DNA of 7,656 nucleotides from Gemmatimonadota bacterium (GCA_017889745.1 JAGGAG010000128.1:1-7656); one strand, 5' to 3'. Counted from the stretch's first letter, positions 1-6,423 are shown. Notes: generated by a model from the sequence alone, not told the origin. Translations and numbers: made by a program.

Positions 1-963
1 CGCATGCAGGCGGAAGGCCGGCACGTTCACGATGATGGGGGGCGCGGTGAACTGCCCGGGCATCCAGCGCCACCGTTCCAGCGTGAGCTCGATCTGGCGA
101 ATGCGCTGCCCGAATGACCGCCCGAGGCGGGCCGCCGTGGAATCGCCGATGATGCCGTCGACCGCGAAGCCCTGCCGTTCCTGGAAATGGAGAATGCCCT
201 GCACCAGGTCGTCCGAATACACGCTGTCGGCCGTCGCCACCCGCGCGATCGAATCCGTGATATCTCCGAGGGCAGTGAGCAGCCGGCGCAACTGTGCCGC
301 GCCGGCATACGGATCGCCCGGCCTGAGCCGCCGCGGCAGCGGGGGCAGCGGAAGCAACCCGGAGTCGCGCGCGAGGCCCCGGTAGCTCGCCAGCGCTCGC
401 TTGAGGAGCCAGTAGTGGCGAAAGCTGGGCTCCATCGACGCGATGATGCTGTCGGGTGCAACAGATGCCGTAAGGGCCATCACGGCACCGAGCACGTCGT
501 GGGCCCCGGTGGATACATGGAAGTCCGCGTGCACCACGGCGGGATCGATACGGCCGCGACTGAGCGCCGAGATGAACCGCAGCGCGTCCGCGGTCAGCAT
601 CGCATCGAAGGCAGCGAGCTCGGCCACCGGCGACGCCGGCTCCAAAGTGGATGCAAGCGAATCGAGGAGGGCGGCATCATAGTCCCACGGGTCGAGCCCG
701 CGGGCCTCACTCTGTCGCAGCGCGGCCACGAACGCGCGCGCGGCCGGCGTGGCCCGGCCATCACGAACCCAGAGCGGCATCGACGCCGACGCCGCGTACA
801 GGCTCTCGGCACCGGCGCGCACATCGGTGAGCATGGGCCAGCGCATCAGCGGGTTCCGGCCCGTCGCCACGATCAGGCGCGCCCCCGCTGCGATGGCGGA
901 GTCGGCAGTCGTGGGCTCAGGCAGGGGCGCGGCGAGGAGGGCAGCGAGCGCGAGGGAAAGCAC
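1..963 (-). CDS. L,D-transpeptidase, YcbB/LdtD type (N-terminal 321 residues; 3' end outside window)
   Basis: This is the front part of a peptidoglycan L,D-transpeptidase, a periplasmic enzyme that makes 3-3 cross-links between stem peptides. The start is a GTG whose G is the last base of the upstream gene's TAG stop (TAGTG); GAGGTG at 980-975 can serve as ribosome-binding site, and no other ATG, GTG or TTG lies in frame nearby. Residues 2-14 form a hydrophobic signal-like stretch (LSLALAALLAAPL), although it lacks the usual basic residues. The YcbB scaffold domain follows, with LYA and PLWVRDGR at about 55-70 and RGLDPWDYD about 25 residues later, then SRGRIDP. A peptidoglycan-binding motif lies near 250-280 (ILHFQERQGFAVDGIIGDST). 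Residues 287-321 carry the family linker RIRQIELTLERWRWMP and then IIVNVPAFRL, which leads into the YkuD catalytic domain. The window ends there, so the catalytic His and Cys cannot be seen. The family call is firm from the order and wording of these motifs; whether the enzyme is active cannot be judged. Confidence 0.9.
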   Translation of the reverse strand, partial: MLSLALAALLAAPLPEPTTADSAIAAGARLIVATGRNPLMRWPMLTDVRAGAESLYAASASMPLWVRDGRATPAARAFVAALRQSEARGLDPWDYDAALLDSLASTLEPASPVAELAAFDAMLTADALRFISALSRGRIDPAVVHADFHVSTGAHDVLGAVMALTASVAPDSIIASMEPSFRHYWLLKRALASYRGLARDSGLLPLPPLPRRLRPGDPYAGAAQLRRLLTALGDITDSIARVATADSVYSDDLVQGILHFQERQGFAVDGIIGDSTAARLGRSFGQRIRQIELTLERWRWMPGQFTAPPIIVNVPAFRLHA

Positions 964-2657
964 TACTTCACGAACACCTCGACCATGCCCTGCCTGAGTG
1001 CATACCAGAACACCTGCGGCAACGATGCAGTGGGCCGATAGGGGTAATTGATCCGGCCAATCCGTGGCTCTTCTCCAGCCTTGCCGGGATTCTCGCCGCG
1101 CACCTTGAAGGCGTTGGCAAAGAACGAGGCCACGGAAAGCCCGGCCTTCTTGAAGAAGCCTGCCTTCTTGTCCTCGAGCGCCACCTTGAAGTCCTGGTAG
1201 AGCGGCACCACCTGGCCCACCGACCTGCCGTTCTGCACCACGACGCGGACGCGAACCGCCTGCAAGGTGCCACCGGCGAGGCGCATCGGCATCACCCGTG
1301 CCGTGTATGCGTTGAACGCCGTTATGTCCATTGGCCCCAGCGTGCCCGAGTAGTTCATGTCGAACCGGGCGGCCGTAAGCGGGATTTCAATGGTCGTCTC
1401 GAGCTTGCCCTGCCCCAGAACGAGCGCCGAGGCCTGCACCACCATGGGTGGCGTCGTTTCCCCGACCCGCGGAACTGTCCGGATGTCGGTTACCTGCGCT
1501 GCGATCTTCTCCCAGCTCATGGTGCCGGGCTGGCTCCGGCCAACCGCGTGCTCGCTGTAGCCGATCCGTCCGCCGACGAAGATCACGGTATCCACCGCCA
1601 GCGGGCGTTCCAGAGATGCGACCCACTGCTGGGGCGTCCGCCGCGTACGCGCCGGTCCAGCCGGCAGGCGCTTGTCCGACAGCACGTCGAGCTTGAACCC
1701 GTGCAACATCGCGCGGCGCACGACCATTGCGCCCTCGATGCTCCCCAGGCGGCGGTAGTCTACCCCATGAAAACGCGCGCTGTCGAGCTGCAACCGGATG
1801 AGGTCGGTGCGTTTCTGCTGTGCCTTGACCCATTCCGCATCGGATTGTGGCGGCCCCATGATGATGCTGTCGAGTGCCAGGGTCGAATCGGTGAGATTGG
1901 CCCTCAGGCGGCCGAGCATCACCGCCCGATCCGTCCCCTCGACAACTTTGAGAGTGTCGGCGGTGACAACCGCCTGGTCACTGAACAGCGGCCTCCGCGC
2001 CTCCGGGGGCACTGACGGATCGATGCGCGTCCCTCGCAACTGGACATTGAGCCGTTCGAGATGCACGCGGGTCTCGGCGCCACCCCGGACGCGCCGTCGG
2101 TAGTCGAGCGACACTCGCGGGAGTTCGGTCTTCCGCAGGATGATTGTCGGCAGCAGCGCGGGCAACTCGATGCTGTCACGGACGAACGGTACGCCGCCCC
2201 TGGGATTCGCCACCGCTGGCTGAACCGGCGGCCGGTCTCGAACCACCTCGAAGACCGTGGCCTTGATCTCGTCGCAGCGGAAGAGGCGGGCGCTCACCCC
2301 CCGGGCCATCATCAGGCGCCAGGTGTCGATGCCCATCAGGCGGCACCCCGCTGCAGTCGCCGTCAGGACGGGGTACGGATCGGCGCGGAAGTCGTTTCGC
2401 ATTGTGTCCGTCGACAACCGCATCGAGTCGAAGGTGATCCGGCCGGGGAAGACGCTGAGGCGCAACCCTCCAACCGACAGCTGGTACACGCTGTCGGTGG
2501 CCCCAGACACCTCGTTGATGGCCCAGTCGCGCAGGGCTGCCTCCAGGACCGTGCCGCGCCGCTGCGCGGCGTGGTACACGAGCGCCGCCAGCACCAGCGC
2601 GGCCGGGAGGCCCCAGCGCACGAGGTGGCGCCAGCGGGGCGCCGTGGCGGGCGGCAT
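963..2657 (-). CDS. AsmA/DUF748-like envelope protein
   Basis: A 564-residue protein with a short basic N-terminus and one membrane segment at about residues 14-30 (GLPAALVLAALVYHA). The rest is a long, beta-strand-rich periplasmic region with alternating hydrophobic and polar residues (for example LSVGGLRLSVFPGRITFDSMRLS). This layout matches AsmA-like proteins, some of which act in phospholipid transport or outer-membrane assembly. The C-terminal part, with VPLYQDFKV near 485-492, FFKKAGL near 501-507, FFANAFKVR near 512-520 and RIGRINYPYRP near 532-542, resembles the end of DUF748-type proteins I know mainly from Bacteroidota. The ATG at 2657 has no good ribosome-binding site, but no other start lies close upstream in frame. 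The stop overlaps the L,D-transpeptidase start, so the two are probably co-translated. The family is inferred from architecture and remembered motifs; the actual substrate is unknown. Confidence 0.6.
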   Translation of the reverse strand: MPPATAPRWRHLVRWGLPAALVLAALVYHAAQRRGTVLEAALRDWAINEVSGATDSVYQLSVGGLRLSVFPGRITFDSMRLSTDTMRNDFRADPYPVLTATAAGCRLMGIDTWRLMMARGVSARLFRCDEIKATVFEVVRDRPPVQPAVANPRGGVPFVRDSIELPALLPTIILRKTELPRVSLDYRRRVRGGAETRVHLERLNVQLRGTRIDPSVPPEARRPLFSDQAVVTADTLKVVEGTDRAVMLGRLRANLTDSTLALDSIIMGPPQSDAEWVKAQQKRTDLIRLQLDSARFHGVDYRRLGSIEGAMVVRRAMLHGFKLDVLSDKRLPAGPARTRRTPQQWVASLERPLAVDTVIFVGGRIGYSEHAVGRSQPGTMSWEKIAAQVTDIRTVPRVGETTPPMVVQASALVLGQGKLETTIEIPLTAARFDMNYSGTLGPMDITAFNAYTARVMPMRLAGGTLQAVRVRVVVQNGRSVGQVVPLYQDFKVALEDKKAGFFKKAGLSVASFFANAFKVRGENPGKAGEEPRIGRINYPYRPTASLPQVFWYALRQGMVEVFVK

Positions 2658-2688
2658 CGAGGGAGGGCTAATTGCGGGCTCGCTGAGG

Positions 2689-2704
2689 ATACTGCCGGGA
2701 GTAT
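2689..2704. promoter_or_regulatory. 16-bp near-perfect palindrome upstream of the AsmA-like gene
   Basis: The plus strand reads atactgccgggagtat. Seven of the eight symmetric base pairs match; only the G/G pair at positions 6 and 11 fails. It lies 31 bases in front of the ATG at 2657, where a repressor operator or leader hairpin could sit. No protein partner is evident and a chance palindrome is possible. Confidence 0.25.
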
Positions 2705-2774
2705 TGCATTCCTGATGTTCTACCCTCGCTGCGGGCGCGCGTTACAGACAGGGCCAAGCCAGGCACAAACGACA

Positions 2775-2801
2775 CAGGGGCGGACCACCGGTCCGCCCCT
2801 G
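2775..2801 (-). terminator. Strong stem-loop after the exported-protein gene, probable terminator
   Basis: There is a perfect 12-bp inverted repeat (caggggcggacc / ggtccgcccctg) with a 3-base loop, starting 23 bases after the TAG stop at 2825-2827. On the transcribed strand the stem is followed by TGTCGTTTGTG, only a weak T-run. The position just after a gene and well ahead of the next one (2657) suits a terminator or a 3'-end stabilising hairpin. Its core is shared with the hairpin at 4086-4119. Confidence 0.65.
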
Positions 2802-2824
2802 CGAGCTGCCGGAACCGCCACGGC

Positions 2825-3508
2825 CTACCTGGTCGCGGTCGAGTCCACCTTCACCACCAGCCCGCTCTTGTCCGCCCGCACCCGCACCACCTTGCCCTTG
2901 CCATCGTTGACGTGAATGAACGCGCCGTTGCTGTCGGCATTGATACTCACGAGTTCCCCGCTGTCGCCGGTGACATTGGCGTGGACCGCGCCGCGATGCG
3001 ACGAGTCGATCGTGATCGTGCCCCCCTGTTGCAGTCGTGCCAGCGCCGCCCGGTCTCCCCGAACCGGACGCACCACGCCCACCGGCTCGAACCGCACCTC
3101 GCCGAGCGAACTCAAACCCGGCTCCCCTGGCGCGGCGCAGCGGAACCCATGGCTCGGGTCGAAGTTGTCGGGGCTGACCGGGACGAGATCGCAGGTCGAG
3201 AGCATGGCGGGGTCCAGGTGATCCCGGTCGAGTGCCACGACGGCCGTGAGGGCCGGCATACTGCCCGCCTCGCCTGGATCGAGCGAAAGGCTCGTCAGCC
3301 GGCCCAGCTGCTGGCCGTCGAGCACGAACGGGACGGACCCTTCCCGGTGGTCGAACGCCACGACGGCACCCGAATCGAGCTCCGACTTGAACTCCATCAG
3401 CGCCTGTTTGGCCTTGGCCTTCGTGGTCTGAAGGGCCGTGTAGAGCATCATGCCGAGTGCAAAGACAGCAAGCGCGCCGACGCCAGCGCGAACCCAGATC
3501 GAACGCAT
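2825..3508 (-). CDS. Membrane-anchored exported protein of unknown function with C-terminal beta repeats
   Basis: A 227-residue protein that I do not recognise as a named family. The ATG at 3508 is chosen because AGGAGGT lies four bases upstream; a TTG five codons earlier would overlap that site. A basic N-terminus (MRSIWVR) and hydrophobic residues 8-26 form a signal anchor, followed by a lysine-rich stretch (TTKAKAKQ). The middle domain contains two cysteines, Cys106 and Cys124, which could form a disulfide if the protein is exported. Residues 164-223 form about six units of 10-11 residues, each an alternating strand closed by an Asp- and Gly-rich turn (TITIDSSHRG, AVHANVTGDSG, ELVSINADSNG, AFIHVNDGKG, KVVRVRADKSG, LVVKVDS). 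This suggests a small beta-solenoid or stacked hairpins. The gene is flanked by mgsA (84 bases upstream) and a hairpin downstream, so it may be a single transcription unit or follow mgsA by read-through. The function is unknown. Confidence 0.8.
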   Translation of the reverse strand: MRSIWVRAGVGALAVFALGMMLYTALQTTKAKAKQALMEFKSELDSGAVVAFDHREGSVPFVLDGQQLGRLTSLSLDPGEAGSMPALTAVVALDRDHLDPAMLSTCDLVPVSPDNFDPSHGFRCAAPGEPGLSSLGEVRFEPVGVVRPVRGDRAALARLQQGGTITIDSSHRGAVHANVTGDSGELVSINADSNGAFIHVNDGKGKVVRVRADKSGLVVKVDSTATR

Positions 3509-3512
3509 GGGA

Positions 3513-3519
3513 ACCTCCT
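3513..3519 (-). promoter_or_regulatory. Ribosome-binding site of the exported-protein gene
   Basis: AGGAGGT on the minus strand lies four bases before the ATG at 3508-3506. This near-perfect Shine-Dalgarno sequence fixes the start at that ATG rather than at the in-frame TTG at 3523, which would place the site inside the coding region. Confidence 0.85.
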
Positions 3520-3592
3520 GCAACGTTGCGAAACCAGAGAGTAACGCTGCCCCCTACGCCCTTGTCCTGTCCAATGTTTCAGTTTGTGACGA

Positions 3593-4060
3593 TCAGGCGT
3601 CCGGGAGGCTCGGTCGGCGGAGCCGGCTCCCGAAGTCCACCAGCTGCCGGGCGTACTCCTGTTCCATGAGCGGGCTCGACAGGACGAAGTCGGCGGTAGC
3701 CCGGTTGCACGCGATCGGGGTGTTGTAGACCACGGCAATGCGGAGCAGCGCCTTCACGTCCACATCGTGCGGCTGCGGCTCCAGCGGATCCCAGAAGAAG
3801 ATCACGAAGTCCACCCTGCCCTCCACGATCCCGGCCCCGACCTGCTGGTCGCCGCCCAGCGGCCCGCTCTCGAAGCGGGTGATCTCCAGGGCAAGCTCCG
3901 ACGCAAGCAGGCTGCCGGTGGTGCCGGTGGCGAACAGTTCGTGCCGCCCGAGCGTACCACGGTTGTATCTCGCCCAGTCGAGCAGATCCGTCTTGCGGTT
4001 GTCGTGCGCAATGAGTGCAATGCGCTTCCGGCGGGCCATCCGGATCGTTTCGGCAGGCAT
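3593..4060 (-). CDS. mgsA: Methylglyoxal synthase
   Basis: This 155-residue cytoplasmic enzyme converts dihydroxyacetone phosphate to methylglyoxal and phosphate, a bypass of lower glycolysis used when phosphorylated sugars build up. From the ATG at 4060, preceded by GAGGAGGG with four bases of spacing, the residues fall exactly on E. coli numbering (152 residues there): His19-Asp20 in ALIAHD, the phosphate-binding GTTG at 46-49, catalytic Asp71 in SGPLGGDQQVG, Asp91 in FFWDPL, and His98 and Asp101 in PHDVDVKALLR. VYNTPIACNRATADF follows as expected. An in-frame start at 4132 would add 24 residues that are not family-like and would read through a hairpin, so it is rejected. No methylglyoxal-detoxifying gene is visible nearby. 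The only room between the hairpin at 4086-4119 and the start holds the ribosome-binding site, so transcription must begin at or before the hairpin. Confidence 0.97.
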   Translation of the reverse strand: MPAETIRMARRKRIALIAHDNRKTDLLDWARYNRGTLGRHELFATGTTGSLLASELALEITRFESGPLGGDQQVGAGIVEGRVDFVIFFWDPLEPQPHDVDVKALLRIAVVYNTPIACNRATADFVLSSPLMEQEYARQLVDFGSRLRRPSLPDA

Positions 4061-4064
4061 GCTT

Positions 4065-4072
4065 CCCTCCTC
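4065..4072 (-). promoter_or_regulatory. Ribosome-binding site of mgsA
   Basis: GAGGAGGG on the minus strand ends four bases before the ATG at 4060-4058. It selects this start, which also gives the methylglyoxal synthase the expected length and residue numbering. Confidence 0.85.
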
Positions 4073-4085
4073 GGGTACCGGAAAC

Positions 4086-4119
4086 CAGACGGGGCGGACC
4101 ATGCGGTCCGCCCCGTCTG
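4086..4119 (-). terminator. Strong stem-loop between the small membrane gene and mgsA
   Basis: A perfect 15-bp inverted repeat (cagacggggcggacc / ggtccgccccgtctg) with the 4-base loop atgc. It begins 25 bases after the TGA stop at 4145-4147 and ends 25 bases before the mgsA ATG. On the transcribed strand it is followed by GTTTCC, so there is no real T-run. It may be a terminator of the upstream pair, a partial terminator or attenuator before mgsA, or an mRNA-processing or stabilising structure. Its core is the same as in the hairpin at 2775-2801. Confidence 0.6.
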
Positions 4120-4144
4120 CCCTGCGTGGCAACCGCGCCGGGGA

Positions 4145-4381
4145 TCAGCGCATCACGTTGAGCGCCATCCGCGCGGGACGACGGCCGCGGAGCAACAGGA
4201 CGCCGATCGCGAACACCGCGACCGCGATCACCGCGATGACGAGGAGCCGGACCCAGCGACGCCCAGGCGGCGGCGGCGGTGCCTCGAGCTCACCCACCTC
4301 ACCCAGCATGGCGTCGAGTTCGGCGTTGGCCTCGGCGAGGTACTTATCGCCAGTCACTGTGTCGGACAGGGGCGCGGTCAT
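4145..4381 (-). CDS. Small single-pass membrane protein, unknown function
   Basis: A 78-residue protein with an acidic, soluble N-terminal part (TGDKYLAEANAELDAMLGEVGELE), a short proline run (PPPPPGRR), one hydrophobic helix at about residues 44-63 (VRLLVIAVIAVAVFAIGVLLL) and a basic tail (RGRRPARMALNVMR). The acidic head and basic tail suggest an N-outside or tail-anchored-like arrangement; topology cannot be settled by eye. The ATG at 4381 is preferred because GGAG lies nine bases upstream. An in-frame ATG at 4405 would add eight residues but has no convincing ribosome-binding site. The gene starts 39 bases after the stop of the four-helix membrane protein, so the two probably form an operon ended by the hairpin at 4086-4119. 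I do not recognise a family. Confidence 0.75.
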   Translation of the reverse strand: MTAPLSDTVTGDKYLAEANAELDAMLGEVGELEAPPPPPGRRWVRLLVIAVIAVAVFAIGVLLLRGRRPARMALNVMR

Positions 4382-4390
4382 GTCACGATT

Positions 4391-4394
4391 CTCC
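4391..4394 (-). promoter_or_regulatory. Ribosome-binding site favouring the internal start at 4381
   Basis: GGAG on the minus strand lies nine bases before the ATG at 4381-4379. It would be inside the coding region if the ATG at 4405 were used, so it argues for the shorter protein. The evidence is moderate because the motif is only four bases. Confidence 0.5.
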
Positions 4395-4420
4395 GGATCA
4401 GGCATTCGGCCCGAACGGGC

Positions 4421-4900
4421 TCAGTCTGCAGGCAGGCCAATGGGGGAACCCACGGTCGGGTCGGCCTCGCGCTCCCGTTCCGTGGCTCGGCCGAGCCCGA
4501 GCGCCCCAGCGGCGACGGCACACCAGGTGAGGACCACCAGCGCGGCGAGACCGAAGAACCAGCCCACCGGGCCAAACGGGAGGCGGTGCCGCCCGCTCGC
4601 CAGCCACCAGAAGAGCATCAAGCTCGAGGCCGCGCCCAGCAGCAGGCTGCCGATGCCCGACGTCCGTGCGGCAACACCGGGAATCGACGGCAGTGGCAGC
4701 GGCGCGGACACGGCCTGCCGGGCACGCCACCAGGCGAGGGCGGCACCCATGACGGCGAGGGCGACCGACCCAAGCTGCCAGCCGATGCTGCGGTCGCCCG
4801 CGAACAGCCAGCGTGTCGGCGGCAGGTGAGTCAGGCCGGTCCACATCAACAGGAGGCCACCGACCACAACGGTGACGTCGAGATAGAAGGCGGTACGCAT
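4421..4900 (-). CDS. Four-helix integral membrane protein, unknown function
   Basis: A 159-residue protein with four likely membrane helices at about residues 7-24, 40-58, 82-101 and 112-133, and a charged C-terminal tail (GRATEREREADPTVG). A loop of about 20 residues rich in Pro, Ala and Ser (SAPLPLPSIPG) separates helices 2 and 3. The ATG at 4900 has GGAG five bases upstream. Tryptophans cluster at the ends of helices 2 and 3 (AWW, FWW). No catalytic or binding motif is visible and I do not recognise a family. It lies directly upstream of the small single-pass protein and probably shares its transcript. Reality as a gene is well supported by the coherent helix pattern and the ribosome-binding site. 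Confidence 0.78.
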   Translation of the reverse strand: MRTAFYLDVTVVVGGLLLMWTGLTHLPPTRWLFAGDRSIGWQLGSVALAVMGAALAWWRARQAVSAPLPLPSIPGVAARTSGIGSLLLGAASSLMLFWWLASGRHRLPFGPVGWFFGLAALVVLTWCAVAAGALGLGRATEREREADPTVGSPIGLPAD

Positions 4901-5004
4901 TCAAACTCCGGAATCGGGACTTTTCTCTGCCTTGATCCTAGCCCGGTGCCGCTTCCTGCGCGAGGGCGAGGGGGCCGCGGACGAGCCCGGAAGGCAAGGC
5001 CAGA

Positions 5005-6423
5005 CTAGGCCCCGGAGAGCAATGCGTCTATCACGTCCGAGGCATGGTAGCGGGAACGACCCGCGAGAAAGGTGCCAATGGCGCGGAGGTCATCCCCGCT
5101 GGTGAGCAGCGGCGGCTCCAGGCGCCCGCCATCCCGCACCTGTGCCATCCCGATATTCGCCATGAGGCCGTTGCAGAGGCACTGGCGGCCCACGGTTTCC
5201 TCCAGGGTTCCCCCTTTCTTCAGGTAAGTGTCGACGGGCTCGCTGGCGCATCGATAGCCGATGCCGCCATCGGGGGTACGGTACGCGGTGCGGAGGTAGC
5301 CGAGATCGCAGATACGCTCGCGCTCACCCGGGGTCGCAGGATTCCCGGCCCAGTCGACCACCTTGAACGGATACCCGGTGGGTGAGGCCTGTGCGCTCGT
5401 GAGCACGTCCACATCTCCCTGCGCGGCGCAAGCCAGCACCGACGCGCGCAGTGCCGGATCAAGGCCGGATTCCTCACAGAACGCGAACAGCGTGCCCACC
5501 TGGATGCCGGCGGCGCCGGCAAGCCGCGCCGCGCGCAGGTGGTCCGCTGACCCCATGCCGCCCGCGACCCAGAACGGCAGGCCGAGTTCGCGGATCTTCT
5601 CGAGGTCCACCTCGTCGCGCGGGCCGTAGACGGGCTCACCCCGCTCATTGAACAACGGCTCGCCGCGCGGCGGGGCGTTGTGCCCCCCCGCGGTTGGCAA
5701 CTCGACGATGAAGCCGTCGATCTTTCCGCCACCCTTCCGCGCGAGCATGGTCGCCAGGGAGTTGCTCGCCACGATCGGCACGAACCTGGGCCGCACCAGT
5801 GCGGGAGGCAGGTCGTCCCAGTGCAGGCGGGGATCGAACTGCAGCAAGTCCGGCGCGTCTGCCGGCGGGCCCGCCACCTCGAGGCGGAGCGATGCCGGCT
5901 GGTGCACCACCAGCTGGTCGATGGCGCCGGGAATCTCGCGCGGGATGCCTGCGCCCATGAGCACGAAGTCCACGCCGGCGAGCATCGCACCGTACAGCAG
6001 CGGAAGGTTGGGAAACTGGATCTTGGTGAGGAGGTTGATGCCGACCAGGCCGTCGTGTCCCTCCCGGGCGAGATACACCTCCACGAAGGCCGCCAGGATG
6101 GTGAGCGCCTCTCGCGCCCGGTCGACGGTCTGCCGGTACAGTGGCAGGAGGCTGTATGGCGTGCCCGGCGGCCGGCCCCCTGCCAGGAAGAACTTCGCCA
6201 GTACCTGCTCGGCCACGCCCGGGAGCGGAAAGGCGGCCATGGCGCGACGCAGGTCCCCATGCGGGTCGCCGTCCTGCAGGCGCCGCACGAGCACCGAGTC
6301 GATCGCCGTACCCGACACGACGCCAAGCTGGCCCAGGCGCGAGACGGCACGGGCAAGGCGCCAGTGGGAGACGGCGATACCCATGCCGCCCTGGATGATC
6401 TCGGGCAAGACTCGACGCTCCAT
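5005..6423 (-). CDS. Nitronate monooxygenase / 2-nitropropane dioxygenase-family flavoprotein, long form
   Basis: A 472-residue FMN-dependent TIM-barrel protein. Known relatives oxidise nitronates, and related folds include FabK enoyl-ACP reductase and PfaD. Visible motifs are the N-terminal LPEIIQGGMGIAVSHWRLA (6-24), VSGTAIDS (37-43), GINLLTK (128-134), DFVLMGAGIPREIP (152-165), IVELPTAGGHNAPPRG (239-254) with the family-typical GGH, and the phosphate-binding end FWVAGGMGSADHL (284-296) plus GIQVGTLFAF (306-315). Classical enzymes are about 320-380 residues, so about 120 extra C-terminal residues remain, with Cys372, Cys392, Cys415 and Cys417 (ICDLGY, YRCASEP, RQCLCNGL). The ATG at 6423 is the first in frame after a TGA at 6438-6436 and places the first barrel strand correctly, but its ribosome-binding site is weak. 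There are 136 bases to the upstream hydrolase. The family is clear, but the substrate is not; database names such as nitronate monooxygenase should be read as fold labels. Confidence 0.9.
   Translation of the reverse strand: MERRVLPEIIQGGMGIAVSHWRLARAVSRLGQLGVVSGTAIDSVLVRRLQDGDPHGDLRRAMAAFPLPGVAEQVLAKFFLAGGRPPGTPYSLLPLYRQTVDRAREALTILAAFVEVYLAREGHDGLVGINLLTKIQFPNLPLLYGAMLAGVDFVLMGAGIPREIPGAIDQLVVHQPASLRLEVAGPPADAPDLLQFDPRLHWDDLPPALVRPRFVPIVASNSLATMLARKGGGKIDGFIVELPTAGGHNAPPRGEPLFNERGEPVYGPRDEVDLEKIRELGLPFWVAGGMGSADHLRAARLAGAAGIQVGTLFAFCEESGLDPALRASVLACAAQGDVDVLTSAQASPTGYPFKVVDWAGNPATPGERERICDLGYLRTAYRTPDGGIGYRCASEPVDTYLKKGGTLEETVGRQCLCNGLMANIGMAQVRDGGRLEPPLLTSGDDLRAIGTFLAGRSRYHASDVIDALLSGA

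Noticed and set aside
187..1041. Plus-strand open frame of 284 codons over the transpeptidase
   Set aside because: Arg/Gly/His-rich shadow of the opposite strand, where the YcbB-type motifs run without interruption.
2061..2915. Plus-strand open frame of 284 codons reaching across the intergenic hairpin at 2775-2801
   Set aside because: It runs antisense through the AsmA-like gene and into the exported-protein gene and has the usual shadow composition.
3509..3592. ECF-sigma-like promoter (GAAAC, 17 bases, CGTA) upstream of the exported-protein gene
   Set aside because: The match to ECF-type -35/-10 elements is partial and no sigma factor or second copy supports it.
4061..4132. N-terminal extension of methylglyoxal synthase from an in-frame upstream start
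   Set aside because: The extra residues come from the hairpin and ribosome-binding site, and the ATG at 4060 alone gives the family length and numbering.
4409..4420. Short inverted repeat gcccg-aa-cgggc directly after the four-helix gene's stop
   Set aside because: The two-base loop is too tight and a realistic stem has only four pairs, so it is unlikely to terminate or regulate.
3767..5008. Long plus-strand open frame (413 codons) spanning mgsA and the two membrane-protein genes
   Set aside because: It lies antisense to three well-supported genes, including mgsA with all catalytic residues, crosses the hairpin at 4086-4119, and its translation is low-complexity (Arg, Pro, Gly, His rich), as expected of GC-rich antisense frames.
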